The notes: a model not told the origin generated them from the sequence alone. Positions 44,823 through 56,597 are shown, numbered from the stretch's first letter. The stretch: DNA of 64,000 bases from Vigna angularis (GCF_016808095.1 NC_068979.1:17576501-17640500); one strand, 5' to 3'. Numbers and translations: made by a program.

Positions 44823-45660
44823 ATAAACTGAATCTCCCTCTTCACCACCCCAATACTCATTTTCAACTCTTAGAATTGTTCCTTCAACATCATTTCCAAT
44901 TATGTGTAAAGAAAGCAATCTTGGGCTTCTAGGGCGAATGCGCTCCTGGCCCATGCACATTCTTGTGTCACCAACAACACCATCATCTCGTACTAGAGTA
45001 CACTGGAATGAGATGAATTTTCCAATGCCTTCTTTGGTGATACGGTACTGCAATCCCGAAACCCCTGGTATCCGAGAACTTGAATGACCTTCAACCTCAT
45101 GAATATACCAACTATATATACTCTTTCCTTCATGACCTCCAATATATCCATATGAAGTTGTCAAAATTCCATCTTCACTGTAATCCCCAATGATAGATAA
45201 GAAATTCAACCTTAGAGGAAGAGTCTCCACTGCTTTATTAGATATTACTAACACTGGTTCTTCAAAATCACCATCAGGAGTCATGGTAATAAATTTTGCC
45301 ACAATGTAATAGCCCACAGCTCCAAGAGGTATGCAGAATGCTTTGGCAATTTTAGAAGTACTTAATGCTTCAAGAGTGTTTTCATCCAAAGTTGACGAAT
45401 GTGTTTTATACCACTGAACTCTGCTAGATCCTTCAGGTCCTCCTTGTTATTCTCTTGTAATTCACCCATTCCTTTGGAGGTGCTTGTTTCACAACAGAAG
45501 ACATTACACACATAAATTTTCCTTCCTGGCTCTCAAAATTAATGGGTATGTACACAAACGCCACACAACTACCAACGTCCTCTTTGGTCAAGGTATACTC
45601 AGGTGTGCCTGCTGCACTAACAACAAGCCTCCATAATACATGCTCTCTTGCAACCATTGC
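44823..45660 (-). pseudogene. AIR9: AIR9-like gene fragment
   Basis: AIR9 is a plant microtubule-associated protein with leucine-rich repeats and a long series of A9 (Ig-like) repeats. The minus strand here encodes parts of the A9 region: 45657-45433 (GTPEYTLTKEDVGSCVAFVYIPINFE, VKQAPPKEW) and 45389-44814 (IPLGAVGYYIVAKF, SYGYIGGHEGKSIYSWYIHEVEG, YRITKEGIGKFISFQC, NEYWGGEEGDSVY). Between them the frame is broken, but SSRVQWYKTHSS is readable, so the two parts are one piece of gene or spliced copy. It stops inside a repeat at about 44823, where foreign GC-rich DNA begins, and it lacks start, LRR part and C-terminus. It is a dead fragment, perhaps transposon cargo. The family call is from memory of AIR9 repeats. 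Confidence 0.7.
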
Positions 45661-45886
45661 TCTCTATATATAATCATGCTTTTAATTCCTAATATTAAGT
45701 CAGTCCAAAATCACAAGCGTTGGCAGAACACAAAGACTAATAACTAATGCCTTTTACTGCATCAAAACGTGATTTAGTTGTTACTTTAACAAGTAAACAT
45801 CTATTATATATTGTAGTGATATTATAACTCTAACTAAAATGCAAAGAGATTTCATAAATAATTTATTCTAAATATTATTATTCATG
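45661..45886. other. AT-rich flank, nothing recognised
   Basis: About 225 bases of AT-rich sequence between the AIR9-like fragment and the target duplication of H. No gene, RNA or repeat end is evident. Confidence 0.5.
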
Positions 45887-46138
45887 GTTGGTGATAACAG
45901 TTGAAAAACTGTTATTTTCATGCTTAAAATTGATACTAAAAGCAACCTTTAGACTTAGAAACTAGCTTGAAATCAATGCTTTTATCTTTATTTTCAGAAA
46001 TAAGAGAGCTGGACAGGTTTATGCTTGATTTGAGTGTTTTTGTGCAGGTTTTAAGGTGAATTTAGTGAAAAGAGTGAAGAAGGAGAGAAGTGACATTAGA
46101 AAAGACAAGAAAGAGTGCAAAAAGAGAAGTCGAAGGCA

Positions 46139-46270
46139 CCGCTCAGCGGTAATTTACCGCTGAGCGGCACTCAAGGAGTCACGTTGGAACCGCTGAGGGG
46201 CAGAATGGCCGCTGAGGGGAAGAAAGAAGACGCGCAACCACCGCTGAGCGGTAAATACCGCTGAGCGACA
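46139..46270 (+). promoter_or_regulatory. GC-rich palindrome cluster upstream of the LTR TATA box
   Basis: It contains CCGCTCAGCGG and CCGCTGAGCGG units, some paired as a larger inverted repeat (ACCGCTCAGCGGT...ACCGCTGAGCGG), plus half units CCGCTGAGGGG. It ends about 46 bases before the TATA box. The cluster is conserved in every LTR of this clade in the window. Confidence 0.6.
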
Positions 46271-46315
46271 CTTTTTGGGCTTGGGCTTTTGTAATCTTTT
46301 GTAACTCTAGATTAG

Positions 46316-46323
46316 TATATAAG
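46316..46323 (+). promoter_or_regulatory. LTR TATA box (element H)
   Basis: TATATAAG in the context ATTAGTATATAAGGGCTTGC, identical in the second LTR at 54416-54423. Confidence 0.7.
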
Positions 46324-47202
46324 GGCTTGCACGTCCTAGGGTTAGGTATCTTTGGCAGAAACAAGGCAAACACTCTCTCTTCCACCCCTTTGAAGGAGGA
46401 TCTTGGATGCTCAGGCTACCTCTTCACCTTTCTAGGGTTTTATCTTTCATTCTTTCATTATTGTTCATCTAAGTTCACCATGAATATGGTGAACTAAACC
46501 TTGTATGTTTGTTGGGGAATCAATGTAATCTCTTGAAGCTCTCATATATGGAATTTATGCTTGCATCTTAATCTAAGACTTATGCTTTCTTTCATCATTA
46601 GTTAGGGTTTTTCCTCTTTGCTTAATGCTTGCATTGTTTAACTCATTCTATTGCATGATTATTGGTTTTGTCGATACGGACACGTACGGGGAAGTCTAGA
46701 TCCGGGGAATTTCTCCCAATGTTATATTGGTTGTCGTTAAGCTCCTGCACTTATGAACTAATCATTAGGAATGCTAGGAATTGTATGAACTATTTGATTA
46801 GGGAGAAGCCATCTAGAATGGTACTTTAGAGAGTGGCATTAACAATGATGATTTGAATGTTGAATTCCTAAAATGTATGAGAGTGGATGAGATGAAATTG
46901 ACCCCCAACAACATATTCATTCATATAATCCATTGAAAGTGTTTATCTTTAGTCTTTGCCATTGATCAAACTTCATGCATACATGTTTAGTTTTTCGTCT
47001 TGCATATAAACTCCAAATATTTCGTTTGTAAGTCTTAGCTAATCAACAAATCACATAACTAAACTAGGCCGTGAGTCCTTTGGGAAGAACGATACTTGGT
47101 CTTACCAAGTTTATTACTTGAACGATTCGGTCATACTTGCCGATTGTGAAACAAGTTTGTGACATCATATTTTGGTGCTTACAAATTTGTCCATCAAGTT
47201 TT

Positions 47203-47220
47203 TGGCGCCGCTGCCGGGGA
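47203..47220 (+). other. Primer-binding site of element H
   Basis: TGGCGCCGCTGCCGGGGA, tRNA-Asp type with one mismatch relative to element A; repeated at 55303-55320 after the second LTR. Confidence 0.82.
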
Positions 47221-47583
47221 CTCGTGGTTTAACTGGTTAATTTGTGTGATTATTGATTATCTTTGACTTTAATTTTGAATTTCTGTTTTTATTTTTTCTG
47301 TTTTTATTTTATTTGATTTTATTTTTTTAGGTTAGATTTTATTTTTTTTATCTTTTAGGTTAGTTTAGATCTTATTTTATTTTATTTTATCTTTTTAGTT
47401 AGGTTAGATTTTATTTTATTTTATTTTATCTTTTTAGGTTAGATTTTATTTTATTAGATTAGGTTTTATTTTATTCTATCTTATTTGTTTTTATCTTCTA
47501 AATCTTTCTATCTTCTGAGTTTTTATCTTCTTCTATATCTTTTTGTGCTAACAAATCTTTTCTAGGGTTTTGTTTTCTTGTGT
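47221..47583 (+). other. Leader of element H
   Basis: No gene. Repeats of TTTTATTTTA and ATCTTTTTAGGTTAG run from 47280 to 47480, ending TTTTCTTGTGTATGCAG at gag. Confidence 0.7.
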
Positions 47584-50500
47584 ATGCAGGAAGCAATTCG
47601 GACTAGAAGCAAGAAAACAACAGAACCACTCTTTGAAGGGCTAGACGAGAGTAGAAGGAGGAGAAGAATCAGAACGTCCAGAGAACTTTTCCCTTCTCCA
47701 GAAACTCTCCTCCAATCATCACCACAAGGTTCTGTTCACAACACAAGAAGTATGGAGAATAACAATGCTAGAAGAACTCTTGCAGATTACACCAATATTG
47801 CTGGACCTCAACACTTTAACAGCATAGCTAGACCTAGAGTCAATGCAGCCAACATGGAGGTCAAGCCAGCATTAATTCAACTGGTGAAGAGTCATCAATT
47901 TAATGGGTTATCTCACGAAAGCCCATATGAGCACCTTACAACTTTCAATGAGATCTGCAACACGGTCAAAATTAATGGGGTGCCAGACGAAGCTATCAAA
48001 CTTAGCTTGTTTCCTTTCTCATTGGGGGGCAATGCTAAGCTTTGGTTAAACTCTTTTCCAGAAGAAAGTTTCACAGAGTGGGAAGCAGTGGTTACTAAAT
48101 TTCTGAACAAGTACTTTCCACAATCTAAGGTGACCAAAGGCAAGCAAGAGATATCTTCTTTCAAGCAGGGCATGGAGGAGTCACTTGGACATGCATGGGA
48201 CAGGTATAAAAGCTTGCTACGCAAAACCCCTATGCATGGTTTCAAAGAAGCAGAAGTAGTCCTAACTTTCCTTGGAGGGCTTGGTTCACAAACCAAGATG
48301 ATACTAAACGCATCAGCAGGAGGTAATATTAATTGGAAAACTCCAGAGGAAGCAACTGAACTTATTGAAAATATGGCTACTAGTGACAACGAACTCAATA
48401 TTGAAAAAGGAGATCCTAATCAGAAGGAGTTGTCAAAATTAAATGAGGCCTTGCTTATCCAAAATAGCATTATCTCTCAACAGATTGAAGAAGTGACCAT
48501 GAAACTTTCTCAAACACCACAGGAAGTACAACAGGTTTCAATGGTTCAAGAGCACCAAAAATGGCAGATGCAAGCTACTCCAGTTGCGAAATCAACAACG
48601 CTTGAAGAGACTTTCCAGAGATTCTTAAAGACAAATGCGTCTTATTGTCATAATGTGGATGCTGCATTTAAAAAAATGGAGGTCTATGTTGAGAGAATAG
48701 TTGACGAAATGAAACATGATGATCTGGAAAAGGAATGTAAAACTGTTGTGACTAGAAGTGGTAGAGTGTTAGAAGAGAGAACAAAAGAGAGAAAAGAGAA
48801 AGAAAATGAGAGTGAGAGTGAAAAAGAAACATGTGAGTGGAAAGAAAGAGTTGAGAGAGAGAAAAAGAAAAAAGAAGAAGATGAGAAGAGAGAAAAAAAT
48901 GAGAGAGAAGAGAGACAGAAAGAAAAAGAGTATGAAAAGCCACTTCCTTATCCAAAGGGTTATTCAAGGAAGGAGAAAGAAAAGCAGTTGGAGAGATTCA
49001 TGGAACTGTTTAAGAAGTTGGAGATCACAATACCATTCTCTGAAGCATTGCAACAGATGCCAGCATATGCAAAATTCTTGAAGGAACTTCTCACAAAGAA
49101 ACACAAGTACATTGAGAAGGAAACTATCAATATACAGGGGAATTGCAGTGCAATCATCCAGAAACTACCTCCTAAACTTAAAGACCCAGGAAGCTTCATT
49201 ATTCCATGCACCATAGGAGATGTGAAAGTTGGAAGAGCATTGATTGATTTGGGAGCTAGCATTAATCTAATGCCGCTTTCCATGTGCAGAACAATTCAGG
49301 GGTTGGAAATTAAACCAACTAGAATGGCTCTTCAATTGGCGGACAGGTCTCTTAAATATCCATATGGAGTGGTTGAAGATGTTCTAGTGAAGGTCGACAA
49401 ATTTGTATTTCCAGTAGATTTCATTGTGATGGAGATGGAAGGAACTAGTGATGTTCCTCTTATTCTGGGGAGACCTTTCATGAAGACTGCTAGAGTTTTG
49501 ATTGATGTAGAGAATGGTAAGCTTAAACTGAGAGTTGATGAAGAAGAAGTCACTTTTGATGTATCCAAAGCCATGACGTATCCAAATGATGACAAATCAT
49601 GTTTTCAATTTGATGAACTTGATGAAGTTTGTATGGTTCAAGAGAGAATGGTGCGTAACATTTCTCCATTGGAAAAAACGCTCATTGATGCATGTGAAGA
49701 TTTGGATGAAGAAGAAGAGAAATTGATTGATGAATGTCTGATGGACTTGGAAACATTGAAAAAGGGTCCAGAGGAAGATTCAATATTTGAAACAATGGCT
49801 AAGGAAGAAACAATCAAAGCACAGTCTTCAGAACTAAAAAGATTGCCATCACATTTGAAATATGTGTTTTTAGAGGATGGAACAAAGCCAGTCATTATCA
49901 GTAACTCTTTATCTTTACAAGAAGAAGAGCAGTTGATAGACATTTTGAAAGCCAACAAAGAAGCAATAGGGTGGTCAATATCAAATCTCAAAGGTATTAG
50001 CCCAACTTATTGCATGCACAAGATTTTTATGGAAGAAGACTATAAACCAAGTGCTCAACCACAGAGAAGGTTAAATCCTGCTATGAAGGAGGTGGTCAGA
50101 AAAGAAGTGTTGAAACTGCTAGAAGCTGGTATCATCTATCCAATCTCTGACAGTGAATGGGTGAGTCCAGTACAGGTGGTGCCAAAGAAAGGTGGGATGA
50201 CGGTAATTTACAATGATAAGAATGAACTTATTCCCACTCGGACAGTTAATGGCTGGCGTATGTGCATTGATTACAGGAAGCTGAATAAAGCTACTAGGAA
50301 AGATCATTTTCCTCTTCCTTTCATGGATCAGATGCTAGAAAGGTTATCAGGGCAGGCTTTCTATTGTTTTCTAGATGGATATTCTGGATATAATCAAATT
50401 GTGGTAGATCCAAAAGACCAGGAGAAGACGGCTTTTACTTGTCCTTTTGGTATCTTTGCATATAGAAAGATGCCTTTTGGATTATGTAATGCTCCAGCTA

Positions 50501-52728
50501 CGTTTCAGAGGTGTATGCAGGCAATTTTTGCTGATCTTCTAGAAAAATGCATTGAAGTATTCATGGATGACTTCTCAGTTTTTGGAAACTCCTTCCAAAG
50601 ATGTTTAGCTAATTTGAACACTGTCCTCAAAAGATGTGTTCAGACAAATCTGGTTCTGAATTGGGAGAAATGTCATTTCATGGTAACTGAAGGAATTGTA
50701 TTGGGGCACAAAATATCTGCTAAAGGAATTGAGGTAGACAAAGCTAAAGTAGAAGTTATTGAGAAACTACCTCCACCAACAAATGTAAAGGGGATTAGAA
50801 GCTTTCTTGGTCATGCTGGGTTTTATAGAAGATTTATCAAAGATTTCTCAAAAATTGCTAAACCATTGAGTAATCTCTTGATGAAAGATGCTCCTTTTGT
50901 GATGAATGAAGATTGCCTGAAAGCTTTTGATATATTGAAGCAGAAACTAGTGTCAGCTCCAGTAATTGCAGCACCAGATTGGAATCAAAATTTTGAATTA
51001 ATGTGTGATGCAAGTGATTATGCAATAGGAGTTGTCCTCGGCCAAAGGAAAGAACAAAAGTTTCATCCAATTTATTATGCTAGCAAGGTGCTGAATGATG
51101 CTCAATTGAATTATGCTACTACAGAGAAAGAGTTTCTTGCCATTGTATATGCTCTTGAGAAATTTAGACCTTATCTTATAGGGTCTAAGGTGATTGTCTA
51201 TACAGACCATGCAGCTATTAAATATTTGTTGACAAAACCAGATTCTAAGCCACGTCTGATCAGATGGGTACTACTGTTGCAAGAATTTGATGTAGAAATC
51301 CGTGATAAGAAAGGAAGTGAAAACTTAATTGCTGATCATTTGTCACGGTTAGTCAACAATGAAGTCACTAGCAAGGAGCCTGAAATCTGGGAATCTTTTT
51401 CAGATGAATCACTCATGTATATTCAACAGAGGCCCTGGTTTGCTGATATGGCAAATTTCAAAGCTGCAAGAGTCATGCCGGAAGATTTAACTTGGCAACA
51501 GAGAAAGAAATTTCTGCATGATGCCAAGCAGTTTGTGTGGGACGATCCATATTTGTTCAAAATTGGAGCAGATAATCTTTTGAGGAGATGTGTTACAAAT
51601 GAAGAAGCAGAAGGAATTCTCTGGCATTGTCATGATTCACCTTATGGAGGACATTTTAATGGAGAAAGAACAGCAGCAAAAGTCCTTCAGTCAGGATTCT
51701 ATTGGCCAACTCTATTCAAAGACGCTCATAATCATGCTAGGAATTGTGATAAATGTCAAAGAGCAGGGACAATCACTAAACGTCATGAGATGCCTTTACA
51801 AGGTATTTTAGAGGTTGAGGTTTTTGATTGTTGGGGTATTGACTTTGTTGGACCTTTTCCTCCATCTTTCAACAATGAATATATTCTGGTAGCAGTGGAT
51901 TATGTGAGTAAATGGGTGGAAGCATTGGCTTGTCCTAAAAATGACGCTAGTACAGTAATTAAATTCCTGAAGAGGCAGATATTCTCACGTTTTGGCACTC
52001 CAAGAGTATTGATCAGTGATGGAGGATCTCATTTTTGCAATTATCAACTAGAGAAGGTACTCAAACACTATGGAGTGAAGCATAAGGTAGCTGCACCTTA
52101 TCATCCACAAACTAATGGACAAGCTGAGGTATCTAACAGGGAGATAAAAAGAATTTTAGAGAAAACCGTGACTTCATCAAGGAAGGATTGGTCTCTCAAA
52201 TTGGATGATGCTCTTTGGGCTTATAGAACAGCAATGAAGACGTCTATGGGATTATCACCATTTCAATTAGTCTATGGGAAAGCGTGTCATTTGCCAGTTG
52301 AATTGGAGCATAGAGCATTATGGGCTTTGAAATTCTTGAATTTTGATCCTTATGAAACTCAATGCACACGCAGAAGGCAGATTTTAGAGCTTGAAGAAAT
52401 GCGGTTACATGCATATGATTCATCCAAGGCTTATAAAGACAAAATTAAATTTTATCATGACAGGAAGCTGGTGAATAGAGTTTTCAATCCAGGACAACAG
52501 GTACTATTGTTCAACTCAAGATTGAAGATATTTCCTGGGAAGCTGAAGTCAAAATGGACAGGACCATTTGTGATAAAAGAAGTGCATCCACATGGAGCAA
52601 TTGAAATATTTGATCCATCTGCTGATGATCCACAGAAAAGCTGGGTGGTAAATGGTCAACGTCTCAAGCCCTATCTAGGGGGAGAGGTGCAACGCTTTTC
52701 CACAATGATGTTGTTGGTTGATCCTTGA
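47584..52728 (+). CDS. Intact gag-pol polyprotein of element H (1714 aa)
   Basis: A single open frame. The first ATG (47584) is chosen; the upstream in-frame TTG is not a plausible start. Order: Gag N-terminus with Arg-rich [13 protein letters not shown]; Gag core (140-233); coiled-coil and Lys/Glu-rich linker (about 280-460); aspartic protease with DLGAS (555-559); RT with FMDD (993-996); RNase H with Asp 1142; integrase HHCC finger (about 1345-1395) and D1420, D1479, E1515, a perfect D58D35E spacing; C-terminal [11 protein letters not shown] without chromodomain. No CCHC zinc knuckle is evident in Gag. All catalytic motifs are present and there is no internal stop, so it could supply enzymes in trans to B-type relatives. 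Expression would start at the LTR TATA box. Gag and Pol share one frame, so their ratio must be set without a frameshift. Confidence 0.95.
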   Translation: MQEAIRTRSKKTTEPLFEGLDESRRRRRIRTSRELFPSPETLLQSSPQGSVHNTRSMENNNARRTLADYTNIAGPQHFNSIARPRVNAANMEVKPALIQLVKSHQFNGLSHESPYEHLTTFNEICNTVKINGVPDEAIKLSLFPFSLGGNAKLWLNSFPEESFTEWEAVVTKFLNKYFPQSKVTKGKQEISSFKQGMEESLGHAWDRYKSLLRKTPMHGFKEAEVVLTFLGGLGSQTKMILNASAGGNINWKTPEEATELIENMATSDNELNIEKGDPNQKELSKLNEALLIQNSIISQQIEEVTMKLSQTPQEVQQVSMVQEHQKWQMQATPVAKSTTLEETFQRFLKTNASYCHNVDAAFKKMEVYVERIVDEMKHDDLEKECKTVVTRSGRVLEERTKERKEKENESESEKETCEWKERVEREKKKKEEDEKREKNEREERQKEKEYEKPLPYPKGYSRKEKEKQLERFMELFKKLEITIPFSEALQQMPAYAKFLKELLTKKHKYIEKETINIQGNCSAIIQKLPPKLKDPGSFIIPCTIGDVKVGRALIDLGASINLMPLSMCRTIQGLEIKPTRMALQLADRSLKYPYGVVEDVLVKVDKFVFPVDFIVMEMEGTSDVPLILGRPFMKTARVLIDVENGKLKLRVDEEEVTFDVSKAMTYPNDDKSCFQFDELDEVCMVQERMVRNISPLEKTLIDACEDLDEEEEKLIDECLMDLETLKKGPEEDSIFETMAKEETIKAQSSELKRLPSHLKYVFLEDGTKPVIISNSLSLQEEEQLIDILKANKEAIGWSISNLKGISPTYCMHKIFMEEDYKPSAQPQRRLNPAMKEVVRKEVLKLLEAGIIYPISDSEWVSPVQVVPKKGGMTVIYNDKNELIPTRTVNGWRMCIDYRKLNKATRKDHFPLPFMDQMLERLSGQAFYCFLDGYSGYNQIVVDPKDQEKTAFTCPFGIFAYRKMPFGLCNAPATFQRCMQAIFADLLEKCIEVFMDDFSVFGNSFQRCLANLNTVLKRCVQTNLVLNWEKCHFMVTEGIVLGHKISAKGIEVDKAKVEVIEKLPPPTNVKGIRSFLGHAGFYRRFIKDFSKIAKPLSNLLMKDAPFVMNEDCLKAFDILKQKLVSAPVIAAPDWNQNFELMCDASDYAIGVVLGQRKEQKFHPIYYASKVLNDAQLNYATTEKEFLAIVYALEKFRPYLIGSKVIVYTDHAAIKYLLTKPDSKPRLIRWVLLLQEFDVEIRDKKGSENLIADHLSRLVNNEVTSKEPEIWESFSDESLMYIQQRPWFADMANFKAARVMPEDLTWQQRKKFLHDAKQFVWDDPYLFKIGADNLLRRCVTNEEAEGILWHCHDSPYGGHFNGERTAAKVLQSGFYWPTLFKDAHNHARNCDKCQRAGTITKRHEMPLQGILEVEVFDCWGIDFVGPFPPSFNNEYILVAVDYVSKWVEALACPKNDASTVIKFLKRQIFSRFGTPRVLISDGGSHFCNYQLEKVLKHYGVKHKVAAPYHPQTNGQAEVSNREIKRILEKTVTSSRKDWSLKLDDALWAYRTAMKTSMGLSPFQLVYGKACHLPVELEHRALWALKFLNFDPYETQCTRRRQILELEEMRLHAYDSSKAYKDKIKFYHDRKLVNRVFNPGQQVLLFNSRLKIFPGKLKSKWTGPFVIKEVHPHGAIEIFDPSADDPQKSWVVNGQRLKPYLGGEVQRFSTMMLLVDP

Positions 52729-52765
52729 AAGTTGGGTCAGGCTCGGGACGTTAAACAAGCGCTTA

Positions 52766-52781
52766 CTGGGAGGCAACCCAG
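52766..52781 (+). promoter_or_regulatory. Conserved post-pol hairpin (element H)
   Basis: CTGGGAGGCAACCCAG, as at 6107 in A, followed by a GTAAGT donor-like site at 52788. A candidate acceptor TTACACAG ends at 52955. Confidence 0.5.
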
Positions 52782-52943
52782 TATCTTGTAAGTATTTTTG
52801 TTTTCGGTTTTAGATTAGGGTTTGATGTACTCTCTTGAAAACCTGGTTTGTTATGACGGTTTGCTATTAACTGTGATTGTGTGATAAGTAATGCTTGATG
52901 ATGCTTATTGATTGATTGATGTTGAGATGATGTGCACATTAAA

Positions 52944-53135
52944 ATGCTTACACAGGTGATTCACAAGCTTTGTGAACAAATGCATGATATCATGATTGTG
53001 ATTGTGAAATTAAGCAGGATGTGTATGTCAAATGTGAATGAACTTATATGTGAGGTTTTGAGCTCCAGAGTTGTTGTTGTTGAATGTTATTACTTTGAAA
53101 GCATGAATGATTTTGCCCAGGTTTTCTATGATTGA
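52944..53135 (+). CDS. Conserved 63-residue ORF downstream of pol (element H)
   Basis: It has the same length and frame as the copies in A (6283) and B (10564, minus). It differs from A by a handful of substitutions and no indel. Product unknown; see the A entry for alternatives. It lies 215 bases after the pol stop. Confidence 0.4.
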   Translation: MLTQVIHKLCEQMHDIMIVIVKLSRMCMSNVNELICEVLSSRVVVVECYYFESMNDFAQVFYD

Positions 53136-53991
53136 ATCAATTGCTTGTTTTGCATCATATGATCAAGGCCGTGTTGTTGAAACCCTTTTTATTGGCCAAA
53201 TACATAAAATTAGCCCACTAAAAGAGAACACTTTGTGTTCTATCCTTTGAACCTTTAGCCTTGAACATACACTTGAAACCTTTGATTGAAAATCTTTACC
53301 TTGAGTTAAGTAGAAGATCTTGTGTGGTATTGTTAAATGTTCAAGTTTGGGGTTGTTGGGAAAACATAAAAAGCATTGAGCTAAGAGCTAAAAAGTAAGA
53401 ATATGCAAAGAAAAAGAAAAGAAAAGAAAAAGAAGTAAAGCTCAATGCAGTTGCAATTGTAAAAGGCAAGTTGGGAATGAATAAGATGATTGTGTTGTTA
53501 TGATTCTCTTGACTCAAGGATTTTGTGATCCAGAAAAACCAATTTTCTTGTTAGCCCAGCCACATTATAAGCCAGTAAAAAGTCCTTTTGATGATGCATG
53601 CTTGTGATTGTTTTGATTGTGGTAAAATGAAAGGCAAAGTTGATTCATGTGACATTGTGATAGTGGAGTGAATGAGCGAAACACTATACCTCTTATACAC
53701 TTGTGTGTGAGTGAGACACTGTACCTAGTGAGAAAATATTCCATAAGCACATGAACATCCATGCTTAATTGATTGATCATTCATGAAAAATAGCATTTGT
53801 TGGAATTTAAATGACTTTGTGAACACTAAAGTATGTGCACATCTTGATTGAATCTTGGTCATAAGTTTGAGTGAAGCTGTTACTTATCTTGAGAAAAGGA
53901 TTTTGAATGAGTGAACCATCATATGAATTGGTTGAAGATGGAGTTACATTTTGTTTGCTTGAGGACAAGCAAAGTTCTAAGTTTGGGGTTG
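53136..53991 (+). other. 3' untranslated region of element H
   Basis: No gene. It ends AAGTTTGGGGTTG before the LTR, as in A. Confidence 0.7.
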
Positions 53992-55296
53992 TGATAACAG
54001 TTGAAAAACTGTTATTTTAATGCTTAAAATTGATACTAAAAGCAACCTTTAGACTTAGAAACTAGCTTGAAATCAATGCTTTTATCTTTATTTTCAGAAA
54101 TAAGAGAGTTGGACAGGTTTATGCTTGATTTGAGTGTTTTTGTGCAGGTTTTAAGGTGAATTTAGTGAAAAGAGTGAAGAAGGAGAGAAGTGACATTAGA
54201 AAAGACAAGAAAGAGTGCAAAAAGAGAAGTCGAAGGCACCGCTCAGCGGTAATTTACCGCTGAGCGGCACTCAAGGAGTCACGTTGGAACCGCTGAGGGG
54301 CAGAATGGCCGCTGAGGGGAAGAAAGAAGACGCGCAACCACCGCTGAGCGGTAAATACCGCTGAGCGGCACTTTTTGGGCTTGGGCTTTTGTAATCTTTT
54401 GTAACTCTAGATTAGTATATAAGGGCTTGCACGTCCTAGGGTTAGGTATCTTTGGCAGAAACAAGGCAAACACTCTCTCTTCCACCCCTTTGAAGGAGGA
54501 TCTTGGATGCTCAGGCTACCTCTTCACCTTTCTAGGGTTTTATCTTTCATTCTTTCATTATTGTTCATCTAAGTTCACCATGAATATGGTGAACTAAACC
54601 TTGTATGTTTGTTGGGGAATCAATGTAATCTCTTGAAGCTCTCATATATGGAATTTATGCTTGCATCTTAATCTAAGACTTATGCTTTCTTTCATCATTA
54701 GTTAGGGTTTTTCCTCTTTGCTTAATGCTTGCATTGTTTAACTCATTCTATTGCATGATTATTGGTTTTGTCGATACGGACACGTACGGGGAAGTCTAGA
54801 TCCGGGGAATTTCTCCCAATGTTATATTGGTTGTCGTTAAGCTCCTGCACTTATGAACTAATCATTAGGAATGCTAGGAATTGTATGAACTATTTGATTA
54901 GGGAGAAGCCATCTAGAATGGTACTTTAGAGAGTGGCATTAACAATGATGATTTGAATGTTGAATTCCTAAAATGTATGAGAGTGGATGAGATGAAATTG
55001 ACCCCCAACAACATATTCATTCATATAATCCATTGAAAGTGTTTATCTTTAGTCTTTGCCATTGATCAAACTTCATGCATACATGTTTAGTTTTTCGTCT
55101 TGCATATAAACTCCAAATATTTCGTTTGTAAGTCTTAGCTAATCAACAAATCACATAACTAAACTAGGTCGTGAGTCCTTTGGGAAGAACGATACTTGGT
55201 CTTACCAAGTTTATTACTTGAACGATTCGGTCATACTTGCCGATTGTGAAACAAGTTTGTGACATCATATTTTGGTGCTTACAAATTTGTCCATCA
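53992..55296 (+). repeat. Second LTR of element H (1305 bp)
   Basis: It differs from the first LTR at about four sites (near 54019, 54109, 54368 and 55169). It is followed by AGTTTTTGGCGCC, i.e. internal sequence, not host DNA. Confidence 0.95.
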
Positions 55297-55782
55297 AGTT
55301 TTTGGCGCCGCTGCCGGGGACTCGTGGTTTAACTGGTTAATTTGTGTGATTATTGATTATCTTTGACTTTAATTTTGAATTTCTGTTTTTATTTTTTCTG
55401 TTTTTATTTTATTTGATTTTATTTTTTTAGGTTAGATTTTATTTTTTTTATCTTTTAGGTTAGTTTAGATCTTATTTTATTTTATTTTATCTTTTTAGTT
55501 AGGTTAGATTTTATTTTATTTTATTTTATCTTTTTAGGTTAGATTTTATTTTATTAGATTAGGTTTTATTTTATTCTATCTTATTTGTTTTTATCTTCTA
55601 AATCTTTCTATCTTCTGAGTTTTTATCTTCTTCTATATCTTTTTGTGCTAACAAATCTTTTCTAGGGTTTTGTTTTCTTGTGTATGCAGGAAGCAATTCG
55701 GACTAGAAGCAAGAAAACAACAGAACCACTCTTTGAAGGGCTAGACGAGAGTAGAAGGAGGAGAAGAATCAGAACGTCCAGA
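55297..55782 (+). repeat. Second copy of the H internal start (PBS, leader, first gag codons)
   Basis: It repeats 47197-47682 with no difference seen, including PBS 55303-55320 and gag codons from ATG 55684 to the residues RIRTSR. It breaks off at 55782 into filler DNA. Confidence 0.93.
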
Positions 55783-55790
55783 ATATGGGC

Positions 55791-55807
55791 TACAAATTTG
55801 TCCATCA
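55791..55807 (+). repeat. 17-bp stub of the terminal LTR of H
   Basis: TACAAATTTGTCCATCA equals the last 17 bases of the H LTR and is followed by the target duplication GTTGG (55808-55812) and host DNA. Confidence 0.85.
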
Positions 55808-55812
55808 GTTGG

Positions 55813-56412
55813 CTAAACAAATACTGCATTGACTCATGATTACTTCGAAATAAATCATCCATATATTCTATGATGAAAATACCAAATATGGGCTAACTGT
55901 CATAAACGAAAAGCCAAGTTAATTTTGTCTCGCATGAGGTTAAAGCTATTATTAAACCTTTTAAGATTTTCTCAAACTAAATGAATTTCAAGTTGATGTT
56001 GTTAGAATAAACAAAAACAGAAAAACAGATTCAGTGTATTTCAACTACTATAAAAGACGAAAAATCAGAATATACAGTTTACTTACTCAGTACCTTGTGT
56101 GTGCATTCTCTGTTTTTTCTCTCTACTCTGATCATCATCTTCTTCATTTCTGAGTTGCGTTTGTAGAGAGCAAACCCTAGCAGAGCTTCATTCTCTCGGC
56201 TCCCTCTCTCTCTAGAAAACTCTGAATCTTGCTTTCTCTCTCTTGCTACGTAGGATTAGTCACTTAATCCTGATCTGAAAGTATGCTTTCTCACTTTTAC
56301 CCCTTTCACTTTATGTTTTCACATTTTTGCCCTTCTCACTAATAGATGTGACGCCCGAAAGTAGCCAAATTTTTCAAGTATTCCAAACTTGAGAGAGAGT
56401 ACAGTAACATAC
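55813..56412. other. Host-like flank upstream of the MADS exon (its intron on minus)
   Basis: No transposon is recognised. On minus it would be the start of intron 1 of the MADS-box fragment. On plus, 56090-56340 is CT-rich and includes AAACCCTAGCAGAGC, resembling a plant 5' untranslated region, without a protein I can name. Confidence 0.4.
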
Positions 56413-56597
56413 GAAGGCTGGTTACAGAATTCCAAAAGTTTTCCTTTAGTAGAGAAGACTACGAGAGCCAAATCAGCATCACAAAGCACAAAGATCTCGC
56501 GGGCTTTCATGATCAAACCAGACCTTCTCTTTAAGAAGATGACTTGCTTATTGATCTTGTTTTCGATCCTTTTCAACTCCATTCTTCCCTTTCACAT
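56413..56597 (-). pseudogene. MADS-box transcription factor, exon 1, stop at codon 2
   Basis: The minus strand encodes a MADS DNA-binding domain ([48 protein letters not shown]), most like MIKC-type genes of the AP1/FUL or SEP kind. The exon ends at 56413 exactly before GTATGT, a consensus splice donor, as in intact MADS genes. The expected start ATG (56597-56595) is followed by TGA at 56594-56592 where the family has a Gly codon. The next in-frame ATG is at 56582, five codons on, and would give a protein lacking the first residues. The K-box exons are not seen; they would be left of 55813 or removed. Unusual residues (Ile-Met for Lys-Lys after GL, Leu for Ser/Ala before KRR) suggest relaxed constraint. 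Confidence 0.8.

Larger units (their letters stand above)
45892..47196 (+). repeat. First LTR of element H (1305 bp)
   Basis: TGATAACAG to TCCATCA. The palindrome cluster is at about 46139-46270, the TATA box TATATAAG at 46316-46323 and the TTCACCAT/ATGGTGAA inverted repeat near 46475-46494. Confidence 0.95.
45887..55812 (+). mobile_element. Element H: young, nearly intact Athila-like element with tandem second unit scar
   Basis: Structure: target duplication GTTGG (45887-45891), LTR (45892-47196), PBS, gag-pol, 3' region, LTR (53992-55296), then again PBS, leader and the first gag codons (55297-55782). A 10-11 base filler and the last 17 bases of another LTR (55791-55807) follow, and GTTGG (55808-55812) closes it. 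The original insertion was therefore LTR-int-LTR-int-LTR, and a deletion removed nearly all of the second unit. The two full LTRs differ at about 4 of 1305 positions by eye, and the repeated 486-base internal start looks identical, so the events are recent. Confidence 0.93.
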
